This document shows, one piece after another, positions 1 to 9,065 of a stretch of 64,000 nucleotides of DNA. The notes beneath the pieces are model-generated. The model made no database searches. It was not told the origin of the DNA and saw only the letters and a program-made list of their open reading frames with translations. The stretch is taken from contig NZ_JAAOZF010000001.1 in the NCBI RefSeq assembly GCF_011759705.1, positions 1,857,152-1,921,151 of the forward strand, given 5' to 3'. How positions within the stretch are numbered: the first letter of the stretch is position 1; every line of letters starts with the position of its first letter. The position numbers and the translations under genes are program-made. The DNA is from Microbacterium ulmi. GTDB taxonomy: Bacteria > Actinomycetota > Actinomycetes > Actinomycetales > Microbacteriaceae.

Positions 1-2
1 TG

Positions 3-626
3 CCGATCTTCCTCGCCGTCATGATCAACGAGCTGCGTCGCTACGACGGCCTCTACAACGCCCTGGCCTACCTCCCCGCCGTCGTGCCGCCCGTGGCGGC
101 GATCCTGCTCTGGAAGTTCTTCTTCGAGCCGGGGCCCGACGGGATCTTCAACACGATCCTCGGCTGGGTGGGGCTCGGCCCGTTCCCCTGGCTCAACTCC
201 GAGGCGATGGCGATGCCCTCGATCGTGCTCTACGCGACCTGGGCGGGGGCGGGCGCGACGGCGATCATCTATATCGCGGCCCTCAACACGGTGCGCACAG
301 AGCTCTACGAGGCGGCGGAGATCGACGGCGCCGGCATCTGGTCGCGCATCTGGCACATCACGATCCCCCAGCTGCGCGGGGTCATCCTCGTCATGATGCT
401 CCTGCAGTTGATCGGCACGTTCCAGCTGTTCACGGAGCCGTTCCTGTTCACGGGAGGCGGTCCCAACAACGCGACGCAGACGATCCTGCTCAAGATCTAC
501 AACTACGCCTTCGTCTACGGCGACTACGGCGCGGCGACGGCGCTGAGCGTCATCCTCGCGGCGTTCCTCGCGGTCCTCTCGCTCGTGTACTACTACGCCA
601 CGAAGAAGTGGAGCACCTCGTCATGA
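3..626 (+). CDS. ABC sugar transporter permease, MalF-like (5' truncated by window edge)
   Basis: Inner-membrane permease of a carbohydrate ABC importer. The reading frame is open from base 3, so the N-terminal membrane segments lie before the window; 207 codons are visible. Several hydrophobic spans can be seen. The EAA loop that docks the ATPase reads ELYEAAEIDGAGIWSRIWHI, followed by an IPQLRG turn, which is typical of the MalF/UgpA group. The stop TGA overlaps the ATG of the next permease (ATGA at 623), so the two are translationally coupled and should form a heterodimer. The solute-binding protein is presumably upstream, outside the window. The neighbouring sugar-acid enzymes suggest a uronate or other sugar-acid substrate, which is inference. 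Confidence 0.9.
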   Translation, partial: PIFLAVMINELRRYDGLYNALAYLPAVVPPVAAILLWKFFFEPGPDGIFNTILGWVGLGPFPWLNSEAMAMPSIVLYATWAGAGATAIIYIAALNTVRTELYEAAEIDGAGIWSRIWHITIPQLRGVILVMMLLQLIGTFQLFTEPFLFTGGGPNNATQTILLKIYNYAFVYGDYGAATALSVILAAFLAVLSLVYYYATKKWSTSS

Positions 627-1600
627 CCGTGTTCGAACACGCCGAGGCCGCGATCGCCGCACCGACGACCCGGACGATCACGACGCACACCGCGAAGCGG
701 CCGCGCCGCGTGCAGCCGGCGAAGGAGCGGGGCGTCATCTCGGTCGGAGACCGCAAGCGCAGGACCGTGCGCGTGTGGCTGTGGATCATCCAGGCCCTCA
801 CCCTCGTCGGGCTCGTCTTCGCGGGGCTCGGCCCGCTCGCATGGTCGGCGAAGGCAGCGATCTCGGACAGCTACGCGATCATCACCGACCCGATGGGCAT
901 CTGGTTCACCCCCAACGAGTGGGGCAACCTCATCGCCGCCTGGAACGCGGGCCAGATCGGACCGGCCCTCGGCAACACGGTCGCGCTCGCGGTCGGCTCG
1001 ACCGTCGTCACGCTCTTCGTCTGCACCACGGGCGCCTACCTGCTCAGCGCGCTGCGGCCGCGCTGGGGCAAGGTGCTCTCGGCCGCGATCCTCGCGACGC
1101 TGTTCCTCCCCGGCGTGATCTCGCTCGTCCCGCTGTACCTGACGATCCTGAATCTGCCCGTGCTGAACGTGAGTCTCATCAACACGTATTGGGCGGTGTG
1201 GCTCCCCGCAGGCGCGAGCGCCTTCAACGTCCTGATCCTCAAGCAGTTCTTCGACTCGATCCCTCGCGAGCTCGTCGAGGCCGCGCGCATCGACGGAGCA
1301 GGCCCCGTGCGGGTCTTCGCGACGATCATCCTGCCGCTGTCGCGGCCCATCCTCGGGGTCGTGGCGCTGCTGACGATCGTCGCGTCGTGGAAGGACTTCC
1401 TCTGGCCGATGCTCGTGCTGCCGGACTCGGCGCTGCAGCCCGTGTCGGTCGCGCTGCCGCATCTGGCCAAGGGCTCGACGCCGTTCGCGGTGCAGATGGC
1501 CGCCGTGTTCCTGTCGATCATCATCCCCATCGTGCTGTTCCTGGTCTTCCAGAAGCAGTTCCTCCGCGGGGTGGGAACGGCCGGGGGCGTCAAGGGATGA
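623..1600 (+). CDS. ABC sugar transporter permease, MalG-like
   Basis: Second permease subunit of the carbohydrate importer. The ATG at 623 is chosen because it overlaps the upstream stop as ATGA; an in-frame GTG at 608 would only add five residues. About 50 cytoplasmic residues precede the first membrane span (VWLWIIQALTLVGLVFAGL), somewhat long for the family. Six spans follow, with the EAA loop ELVEAARIDGAGPVRVFATI and ILPLSRP near residue 220. The 325-residue length is slightly above the usual 280-300 because of that N-terminal tail. The stop overlaps the next start at 1597. Confidence 0.9.
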   Translation: MTVFEHAEAAIAAPTTRTITTHTAKRPRRVQPAKERGVISVGDRKRRTVRVWLWIIQALTLVGLVFAGLGPLAWSAKAAISDSYAIITDPMGIWFTPNEWGNLIAAWNAGQIGPALGNTVALAVGSTVVTLFVCTTGAYLLSALRPRWGKVLSAAILATLFLPGVISLVPLYLTILNLPVLNVSLINTYWAVWLPAGASAFNVLILKQFFDSIPRELVEAARIDGAGPVRVFATIILPLSRPILGVVALLTIVASWKDFLWPMLVLPDSALQPVSVALPHLAKGSTPFAVQMAAVFLSIIIPIVLFLVFQKQFLRGVGTAGGVKG

Positions 1601-2487
1601 GAGGCCTGCGCATGCAGCGCGTGCTCGTGACGGGCGCGGCGGGACGCATCGGGACGGTCGCCTGCGCGCTCCTCGCGGAGCACGGCGCCCGCGTGACGGC
1701 GCTCAGCGACGTCGCGCCACCCGCCGGCTTCCCCGCCGATCGCGTCGTCGTCGGCGACACCCGCAGCGAGGCGGATGTCGCGGCCGCCCTCGAGGGCGCC
1801 GACCTCGTCGTCCACCTCGCCGCGCGGCCGCACCGCACCGCCGGCACGCCCTACGAGGTGTACACGACCAACGTCGTCTCGACGTTCAACGTCCTCGCGC
1901 AGGCGGCGGGCCGCGGCATCCGGCGCGCCGTCGTCGCGGGGAGCATCAACGCGTACGGACTGCCGCAGAACGACCACGACCTGATCCCCGCGTACTTCCC
2001 GATCGACGAGCACATCCCGCGCGACATCAGCGACTGGTACTCGCTCTCCAAGCACAACGACGAGAGCGCCTCCCGCATGGTGTGGCGGCACTGGGGCATG
2101 GACGTCGTGACGCTGCGCTTCCCGCACGTCAACAGCGCGGCGGCGCTCGCGCAGGTGGCGCAGACCCATGCGGACGACCCCCGCTCGGGCCTGCGCGAAG
2201 CATGGTCCTACCTCGACACGCGGGATGCCGCGCGCGCGATTGCGCTCGGCCTGATCGCATCGACGACGGGCGCGCACGCGCTCTTCCTCGCCGCGCGCAC
2301 CACGAGCGCGCCGTATCGTACGGAGGACCTGCTCGACGTCTTCGCGCCCGACGCGCCCCGGCTGCGGCGCTTCCCCGGACGCGAAGTGCCCATGGACCTG
2401 GTTCCGAGCCAGGTGCTCCTCGGCTTCGAGGCGCACCACGAGCTCGAGCTGCCCACTCTCGACCTGCCTGGAGGACTCGCAGGATGA
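1597..2487 (+). CDS. NAD-dependent epimerase/dehydratase, uronate dehydrogenase-like
   Basis: Extended-type SDR enzyme of 296 residues. The N-terminal nucleotide site reads VLVTGAAGRIG (residues 9-19). The catalytic set is Ser116 (AGSIN), Tyr148 and Lys152 (YSLSK). The size and the single-domain plan resemble uronate dehydrogenases, which oxidise glucuronate or galacturonate to the aldarolactone; other NAD-dependent epimerases remain possible. ATG 1597 overlaps the permease stop; an internal ATG at 1612 is an alternative start. The coupling to a mannonate-dehydratase-type gene downstream supports a role in sugar-acid breakdown. Confidence 0.8.
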   Translation: MRGLRMQRVLVTGAAGRIGTVACALLAEHGARVTALSDVAPPAGFPADRVVVGDTRSEADVAAALEGADLVVHLAARPHRTAGTPYEVYTTNVVSTFNVLAQAAGRGIRRAVVAGSINAYGLPQNDHDLIPAYFPIDEHIPRDISDWYSLSKHNDESASRMVWRHWGMDVVTLRFPHVNSAAALAQVAQTHADDPRSGLREAWSYLDTRDAARAIALGLIASTTGAHALFLAARTTSAPYRTEDLLDVFAPDAPRLRRFPGREVPMDLVPSQVLLGFEAHHELELPTLDLPGGLAG

Positions 2488-3758
2488 CCGACGACACCGC
2501 TCAGCCGCACCCCGCCTTCGCCGCGCCGTGGGCATCCCGCGAGGACGTCCGCATCACCTCGGTGCGGGCGATCGCGACCGCCCCCGATGGGACGGCGCTC
2601 GTGGTCGTGCGCATCGACACGAACGTCCCGGGTCTGTACGGACTCGGCTGCGCGACCTTCACGCAGCGGTGGAAGGCCGTCAAGACATTCGTCGAGGAGC
2701 ACCTGGCGCGCCTGTTGATCGGGCGCTATCCGGGCGACATCAACGACCTCGTGCGGCTCGCCGCGTTCAGCGGCTACTGGCGCGGAGGACCCGTCACGAA
2801 CAACGCGATCTCCGGCATCGACCAGGCGCTGTGGGACATCGCGGGCAAGCGCGCGGGCCTGCCCGTGTACGAGCTGCTCGGCGGCAAGGTGCGCGCGGCG
2901 GCCGACACCTACCTGCACGCTTCCGGGCGCACGCCGAGCGAAGCCATCGATCACGCGCACGAGCTCGTCGCGCAGGGGCTGCGGCACATCCGGCTGCAGA
3001 TCTCCACGCCGGGCGGCGGAGGCTACGGCGCGCCCGCTGTGCCCACGGAGTATCCCGACGCGCCGTACGGCAACGGCTGGAGCGCGCGCGACTACCTCCG
3101 GCGCACGCCCGCCCTGTTCGAGGCGGCGCGCTCCGCGCTCCCCTATCACATCGAGCTCCTGCACGATGTGCACTCGCGTCTCACGCCGAAGGATGCCGTG
3201 TGGCTCGCGCGCGCGCTCGAGCCGTACCGGCTGTTCTTCCTGGAGGACGTTCTCCCTCCCGAGCACTGGGACCGACTGCCGGAGGTGCGCGCCGCGAGCC
3301 CTGTCCCGATCGCGGTCGGCGAGCTCACGACGTCGCTGACCGACGCCGTCCGCCTCGTGCGCGACGGAGGCGTCGACTTCATCCGCTGCCACGTCTCGGA
3401 CATCGGCGGGCTGACCCCCGCCCGCAAGATCGCGGATCTCGCCGAGCTGACGGGCGTGAAGACGGCGTGGCACGGTCCCGGCGACACGTCCCCCATCGGC
3501 GCGGCGGCGAACGTCGCGCTCGACGTGACGTCCGCGGCCTTCGGCATCCAGGAGGGGCACGTCTACTCCGAGGCCACGCACGAGGTGTTTCCCGGTACGC
3601 TCCGCATCATCGACGGCTGGCTGACGCCCAACGACGCCCCCGGCTGGGGGATCGACCTCGACGAGGCGGCGGCCGCTCGGCACCCGGCCGACCTGTCCGG
3701 GCACGACGAGTGGGCTGCGGGCGTGCGTCGCCCCGATGGAGCGTTGGAGGCGCCGTGA
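2484..3758 (+). CDS. Enolase-superfamily dehydratase, mannonate dehydratase (ManD/RspA) family
   Basis: 424-residue member of the enolase superfamily. An N-terminal capping domain (to about residue 140, with GYWRGGPVTNNAI) is followed by a (beta/alpha)7-beta barrel. The expected Mg ligands are Asp228 (LLHDVH), Glu254 (FFLEDV) and Glu280 (VGEL). His230 and His330 (WHGPGDTSP) match catalytic positions of ManD, and the C-terminus (GWGIDLDEAAAARHPAD) is also ManD-like. Expected reaction: dehydration of D-mannonate to 2-keto-3-deoxygluconate, though many relatives act weakly or on D-gluconate. The start overlaps the SDR stop (ATGA). A non-homologous UxuA lies at 15.5 kb. Confidence 0.85.
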   Translation: MTDDTAQPHPAFAAPWASREDVRITSVRAIATAPDGTALVVVRIDTNVPGLYGLGCATFTQRWKAVKTFVEEHLARLLIGRYPGDINDLVRLAAFSGYWRGGPVTNNAISGIDQALWDIAGKRAGLPVYELLGGKVRAAADTYLHASGRTPSEAIDHAHELVAQGLRHIRLQISTPGGGGYGAPAVPTEYPDAPYGNGWSARDYLRRTPALFEAARSALPYHIELLHDVHSRLTPKDAVWLARALEPYRLFFLEDVLPPEHWDRLPEVRAASPVPIAVGELTTSLTDAVRLVRDGGVDFIRCHVSDIGGLTPARKIADLAELTGVKTAWHGPGDTSPIGAAANVALDVTSAAFGIQEGHVYSEATHEVFPGTLRIIDGWLTPNDAPGWGIDLDEAAAARHPADLSGHDEWAAGVRRPDGALEAP

Positions 3759-5044
3759 CATACTCGCTGGAACCCGCTCCCGTCGGGTCGGTGCGGGCGC
3801 GGTCGGCGCGCGTGCGGACGCCGCTGTCGAGCCCCTCCCAGGTGGGCGCGAACCAGTACGACCTCGGCTCCTTCAACGAGGCGACGATCATCGAGACGAT
3901 CCGCCGTGCGGGCACGATCAGCCGCACGGAGATCGCGGAGCGTACGGGGCTCACGCAGCAGTCGGTCTCGCGCATCCTCCGGCTGCTGCTGGAACGCGGG
4001 CTCCTGGCGGAGGGGGCGTCGGAGCGGACCGAGCGGCTCGGGAAGCCCCGGACGCCCGTGCGCCTGAGACCCGAGGCCGGGCACGCCGTCGGCGTCGTGG
4101 TCGACCCCGAGATCGTCTCGTCCGTGCTCGCCGACCTCGACGGCCGGGTCGTCGCCCGCCGGAGCGTGCGCCTCGGGCCGGGGACGTCTCCCGACGACCT
4201 CGTCGCGATCATCGCGGACGGTGTCGAGGAGCTCGTCGCCGAGTCGGACGTCGACCCCGCGACGTTCCTCGGCGTCGGCGTCGCCGTGCCGGGCCCCATC
4301 ACGACAGACGGCACCCTGCTGAACCTTCCGCTGTCGGAGGCCTGGCGCAACGTGCCCCTGCGGGCGCGGCTCGCCGAGCGCCTCGCGTGGCCCGTGCTCG
4401 TCGAGAAGGACGGCGTCGCAGCGGCGACGGGCGAGCGCTGGATCGGGCGCGCGAACCGCTCGGACGACTTCGTCTACGTGTACTTCGGCACGGGCATCGG
4501 GTCGGGGCTCATCCTCAGCGGCGAGGCCTACCGGGGCACGAGCGCCAACGCCGGCGAGTTCGGCCAGCTGTGCGCCATCCGGATCGGCCGCGTCAGCGAG
4601 ACAGGCGCGCCTCAGCTGGTGAGGGAGTGCAACCCGACGGCGTCGCTCCCGGAGATCGCCCGCGAGCGCGGGTATGCGGGATCGGCGCAGACGTACCGCG
4701 AGTTCTGCGCCGAGATCGGCGCGGGCGACGCCGCAGCCGTCGCCGCGGCGGAGCAGATCGCCGACGTCATCGCACAGGGGGCCGTCGCGCTGATCGACCT
4801 GCTCGACCTTCCGCTCGTCGTGATCGGCGGGCCTGTCTTCGAGCCGGAGATCGCACCCATCGTGCTGTCGAGGGTCGAGCATGCCGTCAACGACTTCCCG
4901 ACGGCGCGCATGGCCCGCACTGTCGTCGTCGAGCGCTCGCTGCTGCAAGCCGAGGCGGCTGCGATCGGAGCGGCGTCGATGATCTTCCACGCCTCCTTCG
5001 CGCCGTCCGTCCGCGGCATCCAGAGGCCTGCCAGCCTTGCCTGA
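3755..5044 (+). CDS. ROK-family transcriptional regulator
   Basis: 429-residue repressor with an N-terminal winged helix (EIAERTGLTQQSVSRILRLL, about residues 64-83) and a C-terminal ROK sugar-kinase fold (VGVAVPGPI, then GTGIGSGLIL). The usual ROK zinc motif (CxCGxxGCxE) is missing after GEFGQLC, so a role as sugar kinase is unlikely and the protein probably senses a sugar or sugar acid through the kinase fold. GTG 3755 overlaps the dehydratase stop (GTGA). Its place inside the operon suggests autoregulation of the sugar-acid genes. Confidence 0.88.
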   Translation: MTYSLEPAPVGSVRARSARVRTPLSSPSQVGANQYDLGSFNEATIIETIRRAGTISRTEIAERTGLTQQSVSRILRLLLERGLLAEGASERTERLGKPRTPVRLRPEAGHAVGVVVDPEIVSSVLADLDGRVVARRSVRLGPGTSPDDLVAIIADGVEELVAESDVDPATFLGVGVAVPGPITTDGTLLNLPLSEAWRNVPLRARLAERLAWPVLVEKDGVAAATGERWIGRANRSDDFVYVYFGTGIGSGLILSGEAYRGTSANAGEFGQLCAIRIGRVSETGAPQLVRECNPTASLPEIARERGYAGSAQTYREFCAEIGAGDAAAVAAAEQIADVIAQGAVALIDLLDLPLVVIGGPVFEPEIAPIVLSRVEHAVNDFPTARMARTVVVERSLLQAEAAAIGAASMIFHASFAPSVRGIQRPASLA

Positions 5045-5993
5045 CGCCGTCGTCGCCCCTCCCGCCCGCTCGGCGACGGCCGCGCGGTCCTCGCTCTGCG
5101 CCCTGCGCTCGCCGGGGGAGCGCATCAGCGTGGCAGTCGACTCCCTCGGTGCGCGCATCGCGTCGATCGTGCACGTCGCGAGCGGCCGGGAGTTCCTGCT
5201 GCGCACGCCCTGGGCCGACGAGGAGCTCGCGCACGCGACCGCGTCCGCCGACTCGAGCTTCGAGTGGCACCGCCGCTACGCGGGGGGCTGGCATACGCTC
5301 ATCCCGCACGCGGGCGATGCCGTCCGCATCGACGGCGTGGAGCATCCCTTCCACGGCGAGGCCGCGTGGCGTCGCTGGCGCGTCGTCGAGCAGTCGGCCG
5401 CCGAGCTGCGCGTCGAGGTGAGCCTGCGCACGGCGCCGCTGCTGCTCTCGCGCCGCATCCGGGTGACCGACGACGGCGTGCGCGTCCTCCAGCGGGTGCG
5501 CAACACGTCTCGCGAGCCCGTCGCGTTCTCCTGGACCGAGCACCCGGCGCTGAGCGAGACCGTCATCGGGCCGCGGGCACGGATGTCGCTCGACGGCGCA
5601 CCCGTCGACGTGGCGTTCCCGCATGCCGACGCGTCCGGATCCGCGTTCGCGGAGCTGCCGGTCCCGGGACGCGGCGACGTCGCGATCCGCAATCCCGACA
5701 CGGGCGCCGCCGTGCGTCTGCGATGGGATGCCGCGGCCCTCCCGTTCCTGTACGTGTGGCAGGAGCACCGCACGCCGGGGTTCCCGTGGTGGGGCGCCGT
5801 CGACACTATCGGGATCGAGCCGGCCTCACGGCCGTACGACGGCGCGGAGGACGAGCTGGGGCCCCTCGTCGTCGAGGGCAGCGGGGAGCTGTCTCTCGAG
5901 TTCGCACTCGACGTCGAGGTCGACGTCGACGTCGGGGCCCAGGACGACGTCGAGGCAGGGACCGAGGCCGAGGTCGCCGAGCCGCCGCGGTAG
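5037..5993 (+). CDS. Aldose 1-epimerase-like protein
   Basis: 318-residue beta-sandwich mutarotase-like protein. Features of the galactose-mutarotase/aldose epimerase superfamily are visible: a start-proximal DSLGARIASIVHVASG, a mid-protein WHTLIPHAGDAV, and RVRNTSREPVAFSWTEHPAL. It probably interconverts sugar anomers or binds a sugar acid for the pathway encoded upstream. The start is uncertain: TTG 5037 overlaps the ROK stop, but a GTG at 5130 would also give a plausible N-terminus. The C-terminus is a low-complexity acidic run rich in Val, Asp and Glu (about residues 290-312), unusual for the family. Confidence 0.72.
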   Translation: MPDAVVAPPARSATAARSSLCALRSPGERISVAVDSLGARIASIVHVASGREFLLRTPWADEELAHATASADSSFEWHRRYAGGWHTLIPHAGDAVRIDGVEHPFHGEAAWRRWRVVEQSAAELRVEVSLRTAPLLLSRRIRVTDDGVRVLQRVRNTSREPVAFSWTEHPALSETVIGPRARMSLDGAPVDVAFPHADASGSAFAELPVPGRGDVAIRNPDTGAAVRLRWDAAALPFLYVWQEHRTPGFPWWGAVDTIGIEPASRPYDGAEDELGPLVVEGSGELSLEFALDVEVDVDVGAQDDVEAGTEAEVAEPPR

Positions 5994-6084
5994 CGCCGCG
6001 CGTCGACGTCCCGGGGGACAGGCCGGGCGACGAGGTCGCGGCGCCCGCCGATCGCAGCGCGGCGACGGCCCGCGGACGCGGACG

Positions 6085-7206
6085 TCAGCCGCGCAGTCCC
6101 CCCGGTGCGTCCCCGAGCGGCACGGGCGCGGGACGGGCAGGTGCGCTGAGGATCGGCAGGGTCGTGCCCGCGTCGGCCGCAGCGTGGAGCGAGGTCATGA
6201 CCTCGAGCACGTGGAACGCGAGCTCGGCGCTCGCGCGGGGCAGCGCACCCGGCGGGGTCAGGGCGAGGTCGGCGACGCCGAACCCGCGCGCGGCGTCGCG
6301 ATAGCCGGCACTCGGGGGCAGGGTCTCCCACTCTCCGCCGAGACGATGGATGCGCACGTCGCCGTCGAAGCCGTTCGGGTCGGGCACCGCGAGCGAGCCA
6401 GACTCGCCGTGCACCTCGATGCTCGAGGCGCGGGTCGCGACGGCGTCGAAGCTCATCACGAGCGTGGACAGCGCGCCGGACGCATGCCGCAGGACGCCCG
6501 TGACATGCGTGTCGACGTCGACGGGGACGACGGATCCCGCGCGAGGGCCGCTGCCGATGACGCGCGTCACGCGGGTGCGGCTCGCCGACGCCATGACGCT
6601 CTCGACGGGCCCGAGGAGCGTCACGAGCGCCGTCACATAGTAGGGGCCCATGTCCAGCACGGGTCCGCCGCCGGGCTGGTAGTAGAAGTCGGGGTTCGGG
6701 TGCCAGCGCTCGTGCCCGGGCGTCACCATCGTGGCGGTCGCGGCGATGGGCCTCCCGATGAGCCCGTCGTCGATCGCTCTGCGGGACGTCTGGATGCCGG
6801 TGCCGAGCACCGTGTCGGGCGCGCAGCCGGCGTGCACCCCGGCATCCGCCGCGGCGTCCAGGAGTCCGCGCGCCTGCGCCATCGTCGCGGTGAGCGGCTT
6901 CTCGCCGTAGAGGTGCTTGCCCGCGGCGAGCGCCCGCATCCCGATCTCCGCGTGCGCGGCGGGAATCGTGAGATTGAGGACGAGGTCGACGTCCGGGTCG
7001 GTGACGAGATCGTCGACGGACAGTGCGCGGACGCCCTCGTCGCCCGCGACGGCGCGTGCGCGGTCGCGGTCGAGGTCGGCGACCGCGACGAGCCTCACGG
7101 CGTCGAGCCTGCGGAAGGTGCGCAGGTAAGCGCCGGAGATCGCGCCGACGCCGACGATGCCGATGCGCAGGCGGTCCGCAGAGTCGTTCACGAGCGGCTG
7201 GCCCAT
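6085..7206 (-). CDS. Gfo/Idh/MocA-family oxidoreductase
   Basis: 373-residue NAD(P)-dependent dehydrogenase. The Rossmann motif GIVGVGAISGAYLRTF lies at the N-terminus and the family motif GEKPLTATMAQA (Glu-Lys-Pro) at about residue 95. The second domain carries GGGPVLDMGPYYV. It probably oxidises or reduces a sugar or sugar-acid hydroxyl. ATG 7206 is preferred because GAGGGA sits just upstream; a GTG at 7191, which would form a GTGA overlap with the ThuA stop, has no such site. It is co-transcribed with the ThuA-like gene. The exact substrate is unknown. Confidence 0.88.
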   Translation of the reverse strand: MGQPLVNDSADRLRIGIVGVGAISGAYLRTFRRLDAVRLVAVADLDRDRARAVAGDEGVRALSVDDLVTDPDVDLVLNLTIPAAHAEIGMRALAAGKHLYGEKPLTATMAQARGLLDAAADAGVHAGCAPDTVLGTGIQTSRRAIDDGLIGRPIAATATMVTPGHERWHPNPDFYYQPGGGPVLDMGPYYVTALVTLLGPVESVMASASRTRVTRVIGSGPRAGSVVPVDVDTHVTGVLRHASGALSTLVMSFDAVATRASSIEVHGESGSLAVPDPNGFDGDVRIHRLGGEWETLPPSAGYRDAARGFGVADLALTPPGALPRASAELAFHVLEVMTSLHAAADAGTTLPILSAPARPAPVPLGDAPGGLRG

Positions 7207-7898
7207 AGGATCCCTCGTTCGATGACGGTGCGCACGGGAGGCGAGGCGAGCGTGCGCAGGTCGTGGCCAGGCGTTGCGACGAAGATGCGCCCGCGGCCCC
7301 ACTGGCGCGTCCACACGGCGGGCGAGACCACGGGGCGCGCCCACGCGTCGAAGTCCCGCGCGGCGATCGTCGTGGTCGCGAGCACGTCGTTGGCGGCATC
7401 GCTCACGACCCAGTACTGCTCGGTCGTGAGGGTGAAGTCGTCGATGCCCCGGACGATGGGATGATCGCGCTTGGCGGGGTCGATGCGGACGGTGTAGTCG
7501 ACGAAGCAGTCCGTGCCGTCGTGCGGCAGCTCTTCGGGACGCGCCTTGGCCGGGTGGTCGACGAACTGCCCTCCGACGAGCTGCAGGTACTCGACACGAC
7601 CGCGATACGAGTCGGCGATCCCGCCGTGCCAGCCTGCCAGCCCCGTTCCCGCTCGGACGGCGCCGATGAGGCCCGTGAGCTCCTCGTCGGCGATCGTGTT
7701 CATCGTGTTGCACTGCACGATCACGTCGACCCCGGCCATGGCATCGGCATCCGCGTACACGGCCGTCGCGTCTTCGACCCGCACGGCGAAGCCGTGATCG
7801 CGCAGGAACGCGAGGAAGGAGTCGGTCGCCTCGACGGGGGAGTGGCCGTCCCAGCCGCCGCGCACGACGAGTGCGGTGCGGGAGGTGGTGTCAGTCAT
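7188..7898 (-). CDS. ThuA-like (trehalose utilisation) domain protein
   Basis: 236-residue protein of the ThuA family, a glutamine-amidotransferase-like fold. Visible: VVRGGWDGHSPVEATDSFL at the N-terminus and GLAGWHGGIADSYRG in the centre, both characteristic of the family. In rhizobia ThuA partners with a Gfo/Idh-type ThuB in 3-keto-disaccharide metabolism; the adjacent Gfo/Idh gene here fits that pairing. It is the first gene of a two-gene operon divergent from the LacI regulator at 8046. Confidence 0.85.
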   Translation of the reverse strand: MTDTTSRTALVVRGGWDGHSPVEATDSFLAFLRDHGFAVRVEDATAVYADADAMAGVDVIVQCNTMNTIADEELTGLIGAVRAGTGLAGWHGGIADSYRGRVEYLQLVGGQFVDHPAKARPEELPHDGTDCFVDYTVRIDPAKRDHPIVRGIDDFTLTTEQYWVVSDAANDVLATTTIAARDFDAWARPVVSPAVWTRQWGRGRIFVATPGHDLRTLASPPVRTVIERGILWASRS

Positions 7899-7919
7899 CG
7901 TCGCTCCTCGGACAGAAGA

Positions 7920-8015
7920 TGTTGCGCAACACTGCGACGGAGCATTCGATCACTGTCCGATTGTTTCAACGGAGTCCGGCGCGCTCAAGGGTCTTTACGA
8001 CAGGTTATTGCGCAA
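7920..8015. promoter_or_regulatory. Twin TTGCGCAA operator boxes in a divergent promoter region
   Basis: A perfect 12-bp palindrome, TGTTGCGCAACA, occupies 7920-7931, and a second TTGCGCAA box lies at 8008-8015. The first is 22 bp upstream of the ThuA start, the second 31 bp upstream of the LacI start. CG-centred palindromes of this type are typical LacI-family operators, so the adjacent regulator probably controls both directions through a loop. The repeat is seen directly; its role is inferred. Confidence 0.65.
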
Positions 8016-8045
8016 ATCGATGCGTCCGCGCGATAGCATGCCGTC

Positions 8046-9065
8046 ATGTCCGATGACCCGCGTCGGCGACCGACGCTCGCTCAGATCGCCCGGCTCGCCC
8101 ACACGAGCGTCCCCACCGTCTCGAAGGTGCTCAACGGGCGCAGCGACGTCTCGGGCTCCACCCGCGTGCGGGTCATGAGCGTCGCAGCAGGACTGGGATA
8201 CCGCGCCCCCGGCATCCGCAAGCACACCGGCGAACCTCTCACGGGCCTCATCGACCTCGTGCTGAGCGGAGTCGAAGGCACGTGGGCCAACCGTGCCCTG
8301 AGCGGAGTCGAGCGCGCCGCGTTCGAGGCGGGGCTCGACGTCGTGATCACGCTCGCAGGGTCGGACGGCGACGAGTGGCTCGCGCGGCTGCTCGCACGCG
8401 GGTCGCAGGGCGCGGTGCTCGCGCTCGTGCCGGCGACCCCCGATCAGCTCGCGATCCTCGAGGCGGCACGCATCCCGGTCGTGCTGCTCGATCCCGTCAT
8501 GCAGCCTCCCGCCCACGTCGCAAGCGTCGGGGCGACGAACTGGGCGGGCGGTCGCGCCGCCGCGCAGCACCTCGTCGAGCTGGGGCACACGCGCTTCGCC
8601 GTCGTCGGCGGCAGGCACGAGCACCTGTACAGCCAGGCGCGCATCGACGGCTTCCGCTCCACCGTGCGCGCCGCCGGCTTCGACCTCCCCGACGACTTCG
8701 TCGTGCACGCGCAATGGCAGCGCGAGGAGGCCGCGCGGGTCGCGGGGCCGCTCTTCGCGGCGGCCGATCGGCCGACGGCGGTCTTCGCGTGCTCCGACGG
8801 CATGGCGCTCGGCGTGCTGGACGCCGCGCGGGCGGCCGGTCTCGATGTTCCGCGCGATCTGAGCGTCATCGGATTCGACGACCTCCCGGAGGCCTCGTGG
8901 GCGCAGCCGCAGCTCACGACGGTGCGGCAGTCGGTCACGCAGATGGGGGCGGCGGCGCTGCGGATGCTGTTGCGACTGCGCGCGACCGACCATGCGACGG
9001 CGCCGCGCGAGGAGCTCGCGACGGAGCTGATCGTCCGGTCGTCGACGGGGGGTCCGCCGGCCTGA
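8046..9065 (+). CDS. LacI-family transcriptional regulator
   Basis: 339-residue repressor. The N-terminal helix-turn-helix and hinge read TLAQIARLAHTSVPTVSKVL, with RSDVSGSTRVRVM after it. The rest is a periplasmic-binding-type effector domain (residues 60-335), ending in the usual TTVRQSVTQMG segment and SSTGGPP tail. It is divergent from the ThuA/Gfo operon with TTGCGCAA boxes between, so it probably represses that operon and itself. The effector is presumably a sugar or sugar acid. No clear ribosome binding site precedes ATG 8046. Confidence 0.9.
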   Translation: MSDDPRRRPTLAQIARLAHTSVPTVSKVLNGRSDVSGSTRVRVMSVAAGLGYRAPGIRKHTGEPLTGLIDLVLSGVEGTWANRALSGVERAAFEAGLDVVITLAGSDGDEWLARLLARGSQGAVLALVPATPDQLAILEAARIPVVLLDPVMQPPAHVASVGATNWAGGRAAAQHLVELGHTRFAVVGGRHEHLYSQARIDGFRSTVRAAGFDLPDDFVVHAQWQREEAARVAGPLFAAADRPTAVFACSDGMALGVLDAARAAGLDVPRDLSVIGFDDLPEASWAQPQLTTVRQSVTQMGAAALRMLLRLRATDHATAPREELATELIVRSSTGGPPA

